Shown: positions 28,705-38,439 of the stretch, piece by piece | How positions within the stretch are numbered: position 1 is the first letter of the stretch | Layout: every line of letters starts with the position of its first letter | The notes under the pieces: generated by a model | The model's database searches: none | The model's input: only the letters and a program-made list of their open reading frames with translations | Told to the model about the DNA's origin: nothing | Made by a program: the position numbers and the translations under genes | Source of the DNA: Rhizobium sp. Pop5 | Lineage (GTDB): Bacteria > Pseudomonadota > Alphaproteobacteria > Rhizobiales > Rhizobiaceae | Assembly: GCF_024721175.1 (NCBI RefSeq) | Contig: NZ_CP099399.1 | Location: 4,003,501-4,067,500 of the forward strand | Length of the DNA stretch: 64,000 nt | Direction of reading: 5' to 3'

Positions 28705-31700
28705 CGCCGCCCTCCTCGGTCTCGGCCGTCGACCATTCCGAGACGCGGGCAAGATGATCGTAATCGCCGCCGAAATCGAATTGCTGGGCCGGAATGAGCC
28801 GAGAGGTGAAACCCTTTTCACCGGATTGCAGCAATCCCACGAATTTGACCAGCTGATCGATCGATTCCTCGGCGAGATCCATCGCCGATTTCGCCTGGTC
28901 GCTGCGTGCCGAATTCTCGTTATTGACGGTATCGACCTGGAAGCGCCGCCCCGGGCGCAGGCGGACATAGAGCAGGTCCTGCGGCACGAGGCTGCCGGCA
29001 TCGCGGAAGGCGCCGGCGCTGAGCGCCGCGGCTTCCAGCGCAAGCTGCGGGTCGAGAAGCGCGCGCGCCTGGGTCGGCGAAGGATTGTAACCGGTCTTGT
29101 AGTCGATGATATCGGCGGCGTTGGGACCTGTTATGTCGATCCGGTCCGCGACACCATTGAGCCGGATATTGATCGGCTCCAGTTCGACGCCGCCCCGTAC
29201 CTCCGTCAGCGTTTTGCGGATGCCCGGCCGCCGGCCTGCCTCCCATTCGAGGAAGGCGCGGGCGACCTCGCGAAAGCGCGGCCGCCACACGGCATCGATA
29301 TGCGGCGGCAGCTGCTCCATGTCGAAAAGCTCGGAAAGGATACGCTCCATCGCTGCTGCCGCATCAGGCGTGCCGGCGATATGCGCCTCGCGAATGAACC
29401 GGTCGATGATTTTGTGGTAGAGCGTACCGCGTTCGGCCGCTCCCGGATCACGATTGAACGGATCAACCGGGTCGAGCCTGAGGACGCGGCGGGCATAGAT
29501 GGTATAGGGGTCACGGCGCAGCCGGCCGACTTCGCTGAAGGAATAGGATTTCGGCTGTAGTTCGAGCGGCGGCTTTGGTGAGGGTCGCTGCGCCGGTGCC
29601 TGAGCCTCTCCCTGATCGATGAGACCGGCCCATTGCAGGTACCGGTTGCCGCGTCCCTTCAACTCCGCTTCGAACGCCTCTCCGCCCAGCGCCAAAAGCC
29701 GCTGCAGCCAGCGTGAGCCGACGGTCGGCGTCGAGCCTTGGCGGAGCGCGCGCGAATAGATCAGATGGCGCGTGCCGTTCGCCATCTCGAAATCATGCGC
29801 CAGCTGGCCGATGCGCCGTTCCGGCGGTTCAAGACCGATCTCCGTTTTCATCATCCTGGGAATGAAGGGATTGTTGGCGGTCTGCCCGGGCCAGGAGCCC
29901 TCGTTCAGGCCGCCGAGGATCAAAGTATCAACACTCTGCAGGCGGGCTTCCAGGGTGCCGAAAACGAAGAGCCTGGGATGGCTGAGAGCCCTTGGCTTCA
30001 CCGCATGGCCGGCAGCAAGCGCCGCCATGATGTCAATCCATTGCAGTCCGTCGGCCTCCATCTGGCCTTCGGTATCGATCACTTCGCTGAGCAGCGCGGC
30101 GAGCGCATCGCCCGCTTCACTCGACCAGAGATCGGCGAGATTGCCTTGCGGATCGGCGGCGACGGCTTCGAGGGAACGGCCGGTACGCTCCGCCCATTCG
30201 GACAAGGTGAAACTTGCCGTCCGACCACGATCTTCCGGCCGGTGGCGCATCAGCGCCGAAGCGAGCGGTGTGGTCGCCTGTCGAACCCGGCGCGCAAGCT
30301 CATATGCGCCATCGGCCGCCTCGGGCGGAAGCGTTTTTCGCCATTGCGGTGCATGCCTGTCTAGGGCCTGTTCGGCAAGCTGATGCGCGAGCAGCGGCCC
30401 GAGCGCGCTGATATCCACCTCCGCCACGCCGCCGCGCAGCGCCAGCAGTTCGAGCGCCTCTGTGGCGGAGATCAGTGCATCGCGTTCGAGCCCAAAGCGG
30501 GCGAGCGGATGTTTGAGCAGTGAGACGATCGCTACCGGATCGCCCGGCCGCAGCGCCGCCTCCAGGAGCAATTGCAGCAGGGTGCCCTGCAGCGAGGCGG
30601 CAAGCGGCGTGCCGGCCGAATCGTCAGCCAGGATGCCGAAGCGGGAAAGCTCTGCCATCACTCGCCGGGCGAGATTGCGGTCCGGTGTGATGAGCGCTGC
30701 CCGGCTATCGCCGTCCTGCCCCGGCCTTTCCAGCGCCAGCCGGAGCGCAATGGCAATCGCTGTCGCCTCTTCGCGCTCGTTGGCGGCTTCGATCAGCGAA
30801 ACATCCGCAAAGGCCGAGGACAGGACGCCTTCGGGAAGATCGTTTTTCCATGCCCCCCAGTCGCTGGTGGCCTCGGCCGGGGTGAGCGCACGTGACAGGA
30901 TTTCGGCACGCCGGTCGAGATCGGCTTCGGGTCGGTCGAGCAGCGCGATGTCGGCGCGCGTGAGCTTCAGCCGCTTCAGCAGGGACGACAGGCCATATTG
31001 CGAATGGCTGCGGCTCGCCGGATTTGCATGTTGGCCGGGTGCCGGTTCCGGCGCGACCATCGGCCAGTGCTTCTCAGGCATGGAGAGATCGAGGCCGGGC
31101 AGCACGATCACGCCTTCGGGCAAATTGGCGACGGCGGCGATGAGATCGGCGGTGGCGGGAACGGAGCCCGTCGAACCCGCGATGATGATCGGCCCGGCAG
31201 GCGTCATCGTCGAAATCCTGTTCGCTTCGGCTCGGAGGATGGCGTTCCTGTGCCGCGCCGGCGAGGATTTGCCGAGCTCGGAAAGCCGCTCCGGCCAGAA
31301 TGCGCTGGCGATCTGCAGGAATTCCGCCGTCAGCTGCCACCAGGCCGCATAGTCGCCGGTGTCGAGCTTCGACAGCTCCGACCAGTCGAGATCTTCTGTT
31401 TCGATGGAATCGATCAGCTCCGCGAGGTTGCGGGCAAGCCAGATCGCATCGGCCGGGCTCGCAGGCGCAACGAGCGGCGAATCCGAATGAATATGGCGGA
31501 CGATCTCCGGCAGCTTGTTTCGCCAGGCAAGGATGATGCGCGCAAGCTCCAGCAGGCGGGCGGTATTCGATAGCGGCTGGGCGAGATCGATCGTCGCCGG
31601 CAGCGCTTCGTCGAAATAACCGCTATCGTCATCGGTTTCGCCGAGGGGACGGATAACGGGGAGAATAGCTGAACGGCCGCCGAGCAGGTCGACGAATTCC

Positions 31701-31888
31701 GAGCGCAGCACGCGGACCGCGCGCCGGGTCGGCAGGTAGATCGTCACCCCGGCGAGCGACAGCGGGTCATCGGGATCGTGCCGGAAGAGCGGCGTCAGCC
31801 GGCCGTCGCAAAGTGTCGTCGCCAGCGTTTTCAGGAAGGGAAGGCCCGCCGGGATCGTCAGAATGCGTGGCTGGTGCCGCTCCGCCAT
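28697..31888 (-). CDS. addB: Double-strand break repair protein AddB
   Basis: Partner of AddA; 1063 residues from ATG 31888. The N-terminal region has LTIPAGLPFLKTLATTL where an active helicase would have a Walker A motif, then VTIYLPTRRAVRVLR; the middle has TLILGGLNEGSWPG; the C-terminal nuclease domain has RGTLYHKIIDRFI, NGVADRIDI and ADIIDYKTGYNP (the D-x-K pair). The protein has one cysteine only (Cys27), so the four-cysteine iron-sulfur cluster of Bacillus AddB is absent. The gene starts 4 bases after murU. Confidence 0.93.
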   Translation of the reverse strand: MAERHQPRILTIPAGLPFLKTLATTLCDGRLTPLFRHDPDDPLSLAGVTIYLPTRRAVRVLRSEFVDLLGGRSAILPVIRPLGETDDDSGYFDEALPATIDLAQPLSNTARLLELARIILAWRNKLPEIVRHIHSDSPLVAPASPADAIWLARNLAELIDSIETEDLDWSELSKLDTGDYAAWWQLTAEFLQIASAFWPERLSELGKSSPARHRNAILRAEANRISTMTPAGPIIIAGSTGSVPATADLIAAVANLPEGVIVLPGLDLSMPEKHWPMVAPEPAPGQHANPASRSHSQYGLSSLLKRLKLTRADIALLDRPEADLDRRAEILSRALTPAEATSDWGAWKNDLPEGVLSSAFADVSLIEAANEREEATAIAIALRLALERPGQDGDSRAALITPDRNLARRVMAELSRFGILADDSAGTPLAASLQGTLLQLLLEAALRPGDPVAIVSLLKHPLARFGLERDALISATEALELLALRGGVAEVDISALGPLLAHQLAEQALDRHAPQWRKTLPPEAADGAYELARRVRQATTPLASALMRHRPEDRGRTASFTLSEWAERTGRSLEAVAADPQGNLADLWSSEAGDALAALLSEVIDTEGQMEADGLQWIDIMAALAAGHAVKPRALSHPRLFVFGTLEARLQSVDTLILGGLNEGSWPGQTANNPFIPRMMKTEIGLEPPERRIGQLAHDFEMANGTRHLIYSRALRQGSTPTVGSRWLQRLLALGGEAFEAELKGRGNRYLQWAGLIDQGEAQAPAQRPSPKPPLELQPKSYSFSEVGRLRRDPYTIYARRVLRLDPVDPFNRDPGAAERGTLYHKIIDRFIREAHIAGTPDAAAAMERILSELFDMEQLPPHIDAVWRPRFREVARAFLEWEAGRRPGIRKTLTEVRGGVELEPINIRLNGVADRIDITGPNAADIIDYKTGYNPSPTQARALLDPQLALEAAALSAGAFRDAGSLVPQDLLYVRLRPGRRFQVDTVNNENSARSDQAKSAMDLAEESIDQLVKFVGLLQSGEKGFTSRLIPAQQFDFGGDYDHLARVSEWSTAETEEGGDE

Positions 31889-31892
31889 GAGC

Positions 31893-32624
31893 TCACGCGA
31901 ACGCCCGCAATCGGCGGATCGTTTCCTCCGCTTCGCCGATCGCTTCCGGCGTTCCCACAGTCAGCCAATGGCCTTCGAGCACAAGGCCGAACAGCCGCCC
32001 GCGCGCGATCGCCTTGTCGAAATAGATATTGAGGTTGAAGGCATCTTTCGGCGCATCGTCGAGCAGCGACGCGTTCATGACGATCGCCCCGGCATAGACG
32101 ACGGGATTGGTGGGATCGTCGCGATAACGCGTCAGGCGACCATCGGCTGCGAGGCTGAAATCGTTCTTGCCGTTATGGCCAGTCGTATCCTCAATCCTGA
32201 CGCAGAGGAGCGCCATGTCCATGCGCTCGGCATCGAAGAATCCGGCTAAGCGCTGCAGGTTTGTCGGCCGCCCCGGCTGTTCGCCGATCCAGAAGAGATC
32301 GGCATTCATGACGAAGACGTCGTCACGAGTCAGTAGCGTGAGGCCCTTCGCCAGCCCGCCACCGGAATTCATCAGCGCCTCCCTCTCGTCTGATATGACG
32401 ATGTCGAGGCCGCGATAGTTTCCGAGATGGTCGAGCATCTGCTGGGCGTGATGGTGAATGTTGACGACGGCCCGTTCGACGCCGGCCACGACCAGCGAAT
32501 CCAGCGCGTAGTCGATCATCGGCTTGCCGTCGATCTTCACCAGCGGCTTCGGGATCGTGTCGGTGATCGGGCGCATGCGGGTTCCGAGACCCGCGGCCAA
32601 TACCATGGCTTGTCTGATCGTCAT
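31893..32624 (-). CDS. murU: N-acetylmuramate-1-phosphate uridylyltransferase (MurU-type nucleotidyltransferase)
   Basis: 243-residue sugar-phosphate nucleotidyltransferase. The N-terminal MVLAAGLGTRMRPITDTIPKPLVKI is the pyrophosphorylase signature with the nucleotide-binding loop and lysine; MNADLFW gives the metal-binding aspartate, and YAGAIVMNASLL and WLTVGTPEAIGEAEE follow. The assignment to MurU, which makes UDP-MurNAc in peptidoglycan recycling, rests on the adjacent AmgK-like kinase domain 13 bases upstream; a generic mannose/glucose-1-phosphate transferase is the alternative. Confidence 0.85.
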   Translation of the reverse strand: MTIRQAMVLAAGLGTRMRPITDTIPKPLVKIDGKPMIDYALDSLVVAGVERAVVNIHHHAQQMLDHLGNYRGLDIVISDEREALMNSGGGLAKGLTLLTRDDVFVMNADLFWIGEQPGRPTNLQRLAGFFDAERMDMALLCVRIEDTTGHNGKNDFSLAADGRLTRYRDDPTNPVVYAGAIVMNASLLDDAPKDAFNLNIYFDKAIARGRLFGLVLEGHWLTVGTPEAIGEAEETIRRLRAFA

Positions 32625-32637
32625 GCTGATCCGGAAC

Positions 32638-34149
32638 TTATGATTCGCTTTGGCCTATTCCAGCCCTTGCGCACCAATCGCGCAAGGGGGCAAGCGTTTC
32701 GTGCTCGAACGCGACCTGGAGATAGGCGAGCGTTCGCGGCATATGCTTGAGGTAGCCGGGCTTGCTGTCACGTTGCAATAGCCGCACCCAGAGGCCGGCG
32801 AGCTTGCAGTTGCGCTGTGCCGACATGATGGCCCAGGCCTTCATGAATTTAGCTTCGTCAAAGCCGCCCTGCGCGCGGCGGAGCGTGAGGTAGTCATCCA
32901 TTAGCTGTCGGAAAAGGTTCGGCTCTATCGTGACGCGCGCATCCTGAACGATGGAGGCAAGGTCATAGGCGGTCGGCCCGATCATCGAATCCTGAAAGTC
33001 GATGATGCCGATCTTGCGGATACCGCTTTCATGCTCGCGCCAGATGATGTTGGGCGAATGGAAGTCGCGCAACAGAAGGTTCTTTTCGGCCGATTGCAAC
33101 TCGTCGATCAAGTCGTCCCAGATCGCCAGATATTCCTCGCGCTCGGCATCGGTCGGGGCCGTGCCGCGCTTCCAGGCAATATGCCAGTCGAGGACAAGCC
33201 GCACCTCCATCTTCATCGCCGTGCGGTCGAAGTCAGGGATGTGGTGAGTATGCGACGCCGTAACCGGGATATCCTGCGGAATTTGCATGGAATGGAGATG
33301 CGCAAGGCAGGCGACGCTTTGCCGATAGCGCTGGACGATCGGCTGCCCGTCGTCATCGAGCACGCCTTCGGTGCCGAGATCTTCGATCAGCAGGATGCCC
33401 TTGTTATAATCGACCTTGTAGATCTCCGGCGCGGCAAAGCCCCACCCGCGCAAAACATTGGCGATCGCCACGAAGGGGTAGGCGTTTTCTGCGAGGTGGG
33501 CGACCTTGGGGTAAGGCTTGCCATCCAGAACCGGTGGCCCGTCCGGCAGCGGCGGCCAGTCCATCAGGATTTTGCGTTCGCCCTTCTTGGGATAGACGGA
33601 TTCATAGGCGCGCAGCGATGCATCCCCGGTAAGAAACCGCCGTTTGGCGTCTTGATAGCCGGCATCGGCAAGAAAGCTGCGGATATCAAGCACGCGACGG
33701 ATACGGGCCGCGGTCTTCTCAGCCGCCGTAATCGTCAGGCGGCGACCGGTGCCCTCATGTTCAAGCCGCAAGGAGATACGCGATGCCGGTAACTCGCCTT
33801 CGGCCATCTCCGGCCATTCGACGAGACAGATGCCGTTCTGCAAGGCCTCGTCGAAGCCGAGTTCAGCCAGTTCCGCGGGGTCGCCCAGCCGGTAGAGATC
33901 GAAGTGCGAAACCTGGATGCGCAGGTCGTAGGATTGCACCAGCGTGAAGGTCGGGCTCGGAACTTCGAGCTCCTCGTCATCGGCGATGGCGCGCAGGATG
34001 GCGCGCGCGAGCGAGGACTTCCCGGCGCCGAGATCGCCCGAAAGGGCAAGGCAATCGCCGGCCTTCAGGGCGAGAGCCAAGTCTTCACCGAAGCGAATGG
34101 TGGCCGCCTCGTCCTTCAGGAAAAGCGAGATCGGATCACTCGTGGTCAT
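32638..34149 (-). CDS. TsaE - AmgK fusion: t6A ATPase plus cell-wall sugar kinase
   Basis: 503-residue fusion. Residues 1 to about 150 are TsaE (YjeE), the ATPase of tRNA t6A37 synthesis, with Walker A GDLGAGKSS (38-46), the TsaE segment VPSPTFTLVQSY and HFDLYRLGDPAELAELGFDE. Residues about 160-503 are an aminoglycoside-phosphotransferase-fold kinase like AmgK, which phosphorylates MurNAc/GlcNAc at the anomeric position. The catalytic loop reads LLRDFHSPNII (Asp362), with leucine where the first histidine of the family's HxD pattern often stands; DFQDSMIGPTAYDLASIVQD is the metal-binding segment. murU lies 13 bases downstream. ATG 34149 overlaps the divL stop by 4 bases. Confidence 0.9.
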   Translation of the reverse strand: MTTSDPISLFLKDEAATIRFGEDLALALKAGDCLALSGDLGAGKSSLARAILRAIADDEELEVPSPTFTLVQSYDLRIQVSHFDLYRLGDPAELAELGFDEALQNGICLVEWPEMAEGELPASRISLRLEHEGTGRRLTITAAEKTAARIRRVLDIRSFLADAGYQDAKRRFLTGDASLRAYESVYPKKGERKILMDWPPLPDGPPVLDGKPYPKVAHLAENAYPFVAIANVLRGWGFAAPEIYKVDYNKGILLIEDLGTEGVLDDDGQPIVQRYRQSVACLAHLHSMQIPQDIPVTASHTHHIPDFDRTAMKMEVRLVLDWHIAWKRGTAPTDAEREEYLAIWDDLIDELQSAEKNLLLRDFHSPNIIWREHESGIRKIGIIDFQDSMIGPTAYDLASIVQDARVTIEPNLFRQLMDDYLTLRRAQGGFDEAKFMKAWAIMSAQRNCKLAGLWVRLLQRDSKPGYLKHMPRTLAYLQVAFEHETLAPLRDWCARAGIGQSES

Positions 34150-36734
34150 TCGGCTGCAGCGGCGGAATGCGGGATATCGACCGAGGGGATCCGGCAGACG
34201 ACGGTCGTGCCCTTGCCCGGCTCGCTGTCGATCGTCACGTCGCCATGATGCAGGCTGACGAAACTATCGACGATCGAAAGGCCAAGGCCGGCCCCGCCAC
34301 GTTTGCCGCTTTTTGCTCCCGTGGCAAAGCGGTCGAAGACGGTCGTGATCATGTCAGGCGAGATGCCGGGGCCGCGATCGCTGACGGAGAAGACGAAATC
34401 CGTACCGTCGCGATGGCATTCCAGCGAGATTGAAGTGCCCTCGGGCGAGAAATTTGCCGCATTGGAAAGGAGCTTGAGCAGGATTTGCTTCAGCCGCTGC
34501 GGGTCGGCGACGATCGAGCCGAGATAGGCCGGCGCGGTGATCTCAAGCGCCACGCCGCTTTCGTGGAGGCGATCTGCGATCTGCATCGAGACGTCGTCGA
34601 GCAGGTCGTTGAGATCGATCTCCATATAGTTCAGCCGCATGATGCCGGCATCGACGGTCGCAAGGTCGAGAATATCGTTGACGAGCGTCAGCAGAACCGA
34701 GGACGAGGTCGAGATGTGGTCGATATATTCGGCCTGCCGGTCGTTGAGCGGTCCCACACCCTGCGTGCGCAGGAGATCGGTGAAGCCGATGATATTCGTC
34801 AGCGGCGAGCGCAGCTCGTAGGAAACGTGCTGGACGAAGTCGTTCTTCAGCTCGTCGGCTTTGCGCAGGGCTTCGTTCTTCTCGGTGAGCGCGCGCTCGG
34901 CGCGCACGCTGTCGGTCATGTTGACGAAAGTCAGCATGGTCTGGGCGTTCGGCAGCGGGATGACGGCATAGTCGAGCACGAGGCCGGAGAAGAGTTCCAG
35001 CGTTCCCTGGCCCGAACGGCGCTCGTCGTCGAAACTGGTGATCAATTCCGCGAAAGCCTTCCATCCGTCCGGCCGGTCATAGGAGGGGGCGCAGGCTTCG
35101 CCCAGCGCGCGGATATGCGTGCCGGGCTTGGCTTCGGTTTCCGTGATTCCCCAGAGTGCGCGGAAGGCCGGGTTCGACAGGCGGATGCGCCCGTCCGGGC
35201 CGAACACCGCCACACCTTCGGAAAGATGGTCGATCGTTTCGCCCTGCACCTTGACCAGCGTGTTGTAGCGCGTTTCGAGATCGACCTGTTCGGTCAGATT
35301 TTCGAAGACCCAGGTGGCGCCGCCCTGCGGATGGGCGGTTGCGAAGACCCGCAGCGTCTGCCCGTTCGGCAGGTGCCAGAGGTCGGACTGCGTGTCGAGA
35401 GCGCGATAGACGGAAAGGGCCGCTTCCTTCCAGCTTTTCCAATTGAGCTGATCCGGCAGTTTCTTGGCTGCCCGCAGCCGCTCCAGCAGCTCGCTGTTGT
35501 CGGGCCGGCCTTCGAGGAAAGCGATATCCAGTTCCCAGAGCGTGACGAAAGCCTGATTGTAGAATTGCAGCCGGCGGTCGCCGTCGAAGATCGCAACGGG
35601 CGTGGCGAGATGGTCGAGCGTTTCGGCATGGCTCTTCAGCGTCCGCTCCAGCTCGGCGCGCACCGCCTCAATGTCGGAGACGTCAATCGCGATTCCGGCA
35701 GAACCGCCGGGCACCCTGACATCGACGACGTCGAAGAACGTACGGTTGCCGTGCACGACCGTCGAGATCGTGTCGTGGAAGGGCGATTCTGGCGTCGTCA
35801 CCGCGCGAATGCGCTCGCGCGCCACGGTCGTCAGCATCTCGCGGCCTTCATTGATCGCCTGCTGCGGGGTTCGCGCTTCGACCGCCTCGCCATAAGCCTG
35901 GTTCACCCAGGTGAGGCGACCACCCGGGTCGCGCTGCCAGGCCGGCATGTCGATTGCGTCGAGCATGGTCTGAAAGGCGGAAATCGAGGTCATCAGCCGG
36001 TCGCGCTCGATCCTGAGTTCGGCGAGTTCGGCACGCAGATTGTTGAGCGCCACGAAACGGACGAAGGCGCGCCCGCCCGAAACCCGGCCCTGTGCCTCGA
36101 GGATCTCGTCACGGATGGTTTCGACCACCATGTCGAAACTCTGCGCCTCGTCGCGCAGCCGGTCGATCGCCTTTTCCAGCTCGGAGGCCGAGCGTGACCT
36201 CAGCCAGAGACCGAAGGCGAGGAATTCGCCATCCTGTGGCGCGCCGGTTTCGGGCGGAAGCTGGCCGAGCAGTTCCGGCCGGGCATTGCCGTCCCAGATC
36301 ACGATCCGTCGGTTCTTGTCGGCGATCAGGGCCTGGTATTGCGAAATGCGCTGCTGTGCATCGGAAAGCGCTGAGCGGATTTCCCGGCTCTCGTTTTCGA
36401 GGTTGCCACGCTGGCGCACCAGCCACAGCGTCGAAAGCAATGCTGCCGATATGACGCCGATGACGACGGAAACGCCGACGACCTGGGAAGATGTGAAAAG
36501 GTGAGCCGAGGCCGCCGCCTGCTGCTCCGCCTGTGCCAGAACCGGCCGTGCCAGCGCAGAAAGCGCCGTGCCGGCCGCGCAGGTTTTCAGGAAGCGCGCC
36601 AATGATCCATGCTCTTGCTTTGCGGCCTCGTGTGCCGTTGCAGATTTATGTTCTTGGCCTGCCGAGAGCGGGCGGCGAACGGCGCGAGCGCCGTCATCCG
36701 CCTGACTGGACAGGCTGTCTTTCATTTCCGACAT
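34146..36734 (-). CDS. divL: DivL-type cell-cycle sensor pseudokinase with tyrosine in the H-box
   Basis: 862 residues from ATG 36734; a TTG at 36758 and an ATG at 36725 are alternatives. One membrane helix (VVGVSVVIGVISAALLSTLWLV) near residue 85 is followed by coiled coil, several PAS domains, then a DHp domain in which the H-box reads HVSYELRSPLTNI: Tyr639 stands where histidine kinases have the phosphorylated histidine. The ATPase has NAANFSPEGT, DRGPGIS and GGAGLGLSIV, so nucleotide binding is probably kept. In Caulobacter, DivL with this tyrosine controls the CckA-CtrA relay. It heads the leftward block tsaE-amgK, murU, addB, addA. Confidence 0.93.
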   Translation of the reverse strand: MSEMKDSLSSQADDGARAVRRPLSAGQEHKSATAHEAAKQEHGSLARFLKTCAAGTALSALARPVLAQAEQQAAASAHLFTSSQVVGVSVVIGVISAALLSTLWLVRQRGNLENESREIRSALSDAQQRISQYQALIADKNRRIVIWDGNARPELLGQLPPETGAPQDGEFLAFGLWLRSRSASELEKAIDRLRDEAQSFDMVVETIRDEILEAQGRVSGGRAFVRFVALNNLRAELAELRIERDRLMTSISAFQTMLDAIDMPAWQRDPGGRLTWVNQAYGEAVEARTPQQAINEGREMLTTVARERIRAVTTPESPFHDTISTVVHGNRTFFDVVDVRVPGGSAGIAIDVSDIEAVRAELERTLKSHAETLDHLATPVAIFDGDRRLQFYNQAFVTLWELDIAFLEGRPDNSELLERLRAAKKLPDQLNWKSWKEAALSVYRALDTQSDLWHLPNGQTLRVFATAHPQGGATWVFENLTEQVDLETRYNTLVKVQGETIDHLSEGVAVFGPDGRIRLSNPAFRALWGITETEAKPGTHIRALGEACAPSYDRPDGWKAFAELITSFDDERRSGQGTLELFSGLVLDYAVIPLPNAQTMLTFVNMTDSVRAERALTEKNEALRKADELKNDFVQHVSYELRSPLTNIIGFTDLLRTQGVGPLNDRQAEYIDHISTSSSVLLTLVNDILDLATVDAGIMRLNYMEIDLNDLLDDVSMQIADRLHESGVALEITAPAYLGSIVADPQRLKQILLKLLSNAANFSPEGTSISLECHRDGTDFVFSVSDRGPGISPDMITTVFDRFATGAKSGKRGGAGLGLSIVDSFVSLHHGDVTIDSEPGKGTTVVCRIPSVDIPHSAAAAE

Positions 36735-36878
36735 CCGCGGTATGTCTCCGTCCTTCAATGTGCCGCATTACGACAAGACATCCCATTTTCGGGGCGGTCG
36801 GACGGGTCCGGCGCCACGAATCAAGTCTTAAAACAATACTTCGGAAGGGAATCGGCGGGAAGGGAGCGCCCAAAAAAT

Positions 36879-36908
36879 AAGCCGCGGCATTTGTCAATGC
36901 CGCGGCTT
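36879..36908 (-). terminator. Terminator downstream of ahcY
   Basis: A perfect 13-base-pair stem (AAGCCGCGGCATT / AATGCCGCGGCTT, loop TGTC) followed on the minus strand by a run of T residues (complement of the A run at 36872-36877). It ends the leftward ahcY message. Confidence 0.9.
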
Positions 36909-36936
36909 CTACATCTTGTGGATATTGATAGTCCGA

Positions 36937-38337
36937 TCAATATCTGTAGTGATCGGACTTGAACGGACCCTGCGGCTTCACGCCGATATAGGCGGCCTGC
37001 TCCTCGCTGAGCTGCGTAAGCTTCACACCGAGCTTGTCGAGATGCAGGCGTGCGACCTTCTCGTCGAGATGCTTCGGCAGGATGTACACCTTGTTCTCGT
37101 ACTGGCCGGGCTTGGTGAAGAGCTCGATTTGCGCCAGCGTCTGGTTGGTGAACGAGGCCGACATGACGAAGGACGGATGGCCCGTCGCATTGCCGAGGTT
37201 GAGCAGACGGCCTTCGGAAAGAAGGATGATGCGGTTGCCCTTGGGGAACTCGATCAGGTCGACCTGCGGCTTGACGTTGGTCCACTTGAGGTTACGCAGT
37301 GCGGCGACTTCGATTTCGTTGTCGAAATGGCCGATATTGCCGACGATCGCCATATCCTTCATCTCGCGCATATGGTCGATGCGGATGACGTCCTTGTTGC
37401 CGGTCGTCGTGATGAAGATATCGGCGGAGGAAACGACGTCCTCGAGCAGAACCACTTCGTAACCGTCCATGGCAGCCTGCAGGGCGCAGATCGGATCGGC
37501 TTCGGTAACCTTGACGCGGGCGCCGGCGCCGGAGAGCGAAGCGGCAGAACCCTTGCCGACGTCGCCATAACCGCAGACGACGGCAACCTTGCCGGCCATC
37601 ATCACGTCGGTGCCGCGGCGGATGCCGTCAACCAGCGATTCCTTGCAGCCATACTTGTTGTCGAACTTCGACTTGGTGACGGAGTCGTTGACGTTGATCG
37701 CCGGGAAGGGCAGCAGACCCTTCTGGCTGAGCTGATAGAGGCGGTTGACGCCCGTTGTGGTCTCTTCGGTGACGCCCTTGATGGCCTCTCGCTGCTTGGT
37801 GAACCAGCCCGGGGAAGCGGCGAGGCGCTTCTTGATCTGTGCGAAGAGGATTTCTTCTTCCTCGGAATGCGGGTTGGAGAGCACGTCCTCGCCGGCTTCG
37901 GCGCGGGCGCCGAGCAGGATGTACATGGTGGCGTCGCCGCCGTCATCGAGGATCATGTTGGAAAGCCCGCCATCGGCCCACTGGAAGATCTTGTCGGTAT
38001 AGACCCAGTAGTCTTCGAGCGACTCGCCCTTGATGGCGAAAACCGGAACGCCGGCAGCGGCGATCGCGGCGGCGGCATGATCCTGCGTCGAGAAGATGTT
38101 GCAGGAAGCCCAGCGGACTTCGGCGCCGAGCGCCACCAGCGTTTCGATCAGCACGGCGGTCTGGATGGTCATGTGCAGCGAGCCGGTGATACGTGCGCCC
38201 TTCAGCGGCTTTGCCTGGCCGAATTCGGCGCGGCAGGACATCAGCCCCGGCATTTCGGTTTCGGCGATCGTAATTTCCTTGCGGCCGAAATCCGCAAGCC
38301 CGATATCGGCGACGACATAATCTCTTTCAGTGCTCAT
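36937..38337 (-). CDS. ahcY: S-adenosylhomocysteine hydrolase AhcY
   Basis: Splits S-adenosylhomocysteine to adenosine and homocysteine, keeping methylation running. ATG 38337 ([21 protein letters not shown]) gives 466 residues; the frame to 38394 lies in the 5' untranslated region. Features: [28 protein letters not shown] [15 protein letters not shown], the NAD-binding [16 protein letters not shown], and the C-terminal [13 protein letters not shown] with the conserved lysine and tyrosine. A strong terminator follows; a palindromic operator candidate precedes it. Confidence 0.97.
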   Translation of the reverse strand: MSTERDYVVADIGLADFGRKEITIAETEMPGLMSCRAEFGQAKPLKGARITGSLHMTIQTAVLIETLVALGAEVRWASCNIFSTQDHAAAAIAAAGVPVFAIKGESLEDYWVYTDKIFQWADGGLSNMILDDGGDATMYILLGARAEAGEDVLSNPHSEEEEILFAQIKKRLAASPGWFTKQREAIKGVTEETTTGVNRLYQLSQKGLLPFPAINVNDSVTKSKFDNKYGCKESLVDGIRRGTDVMMAGKVAVVCGYGDVGKGSAASLSGAGARVKVTEADPICALQAAMDGYEVVLLEDVVSSADIFITTTGNKDVIRIDHMREMKDMAIVGNIGHFDNEIEVAALRNLKWTNVKPQVDLIEFPKGNRIILLSEGRLLNLGNATGHPSFVMSASFTNQTLAQIELFTKPGQYENKVYILPKHLDEKVARLHLDKLGVKLTQLSEEQAAYIGVKPQGPFKSDHYRY

Positions 38338-38439
38338 AGAAGCCTCCAGGCTGAAAAGCGTCTCAAAAATGGGCGCAGGCGCGAGCAAGCGCACGGCATG
38401 TCCGCCGTTTAGCAGGCTTCGCCTGGGATGGCAATAAGG

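Noticed and set aside
34485..36197. 570-codon plus-strand open frame inside divL
   Set aside because: It is antisense to the DivL PAS and kinase domains, with shadow-type composition.
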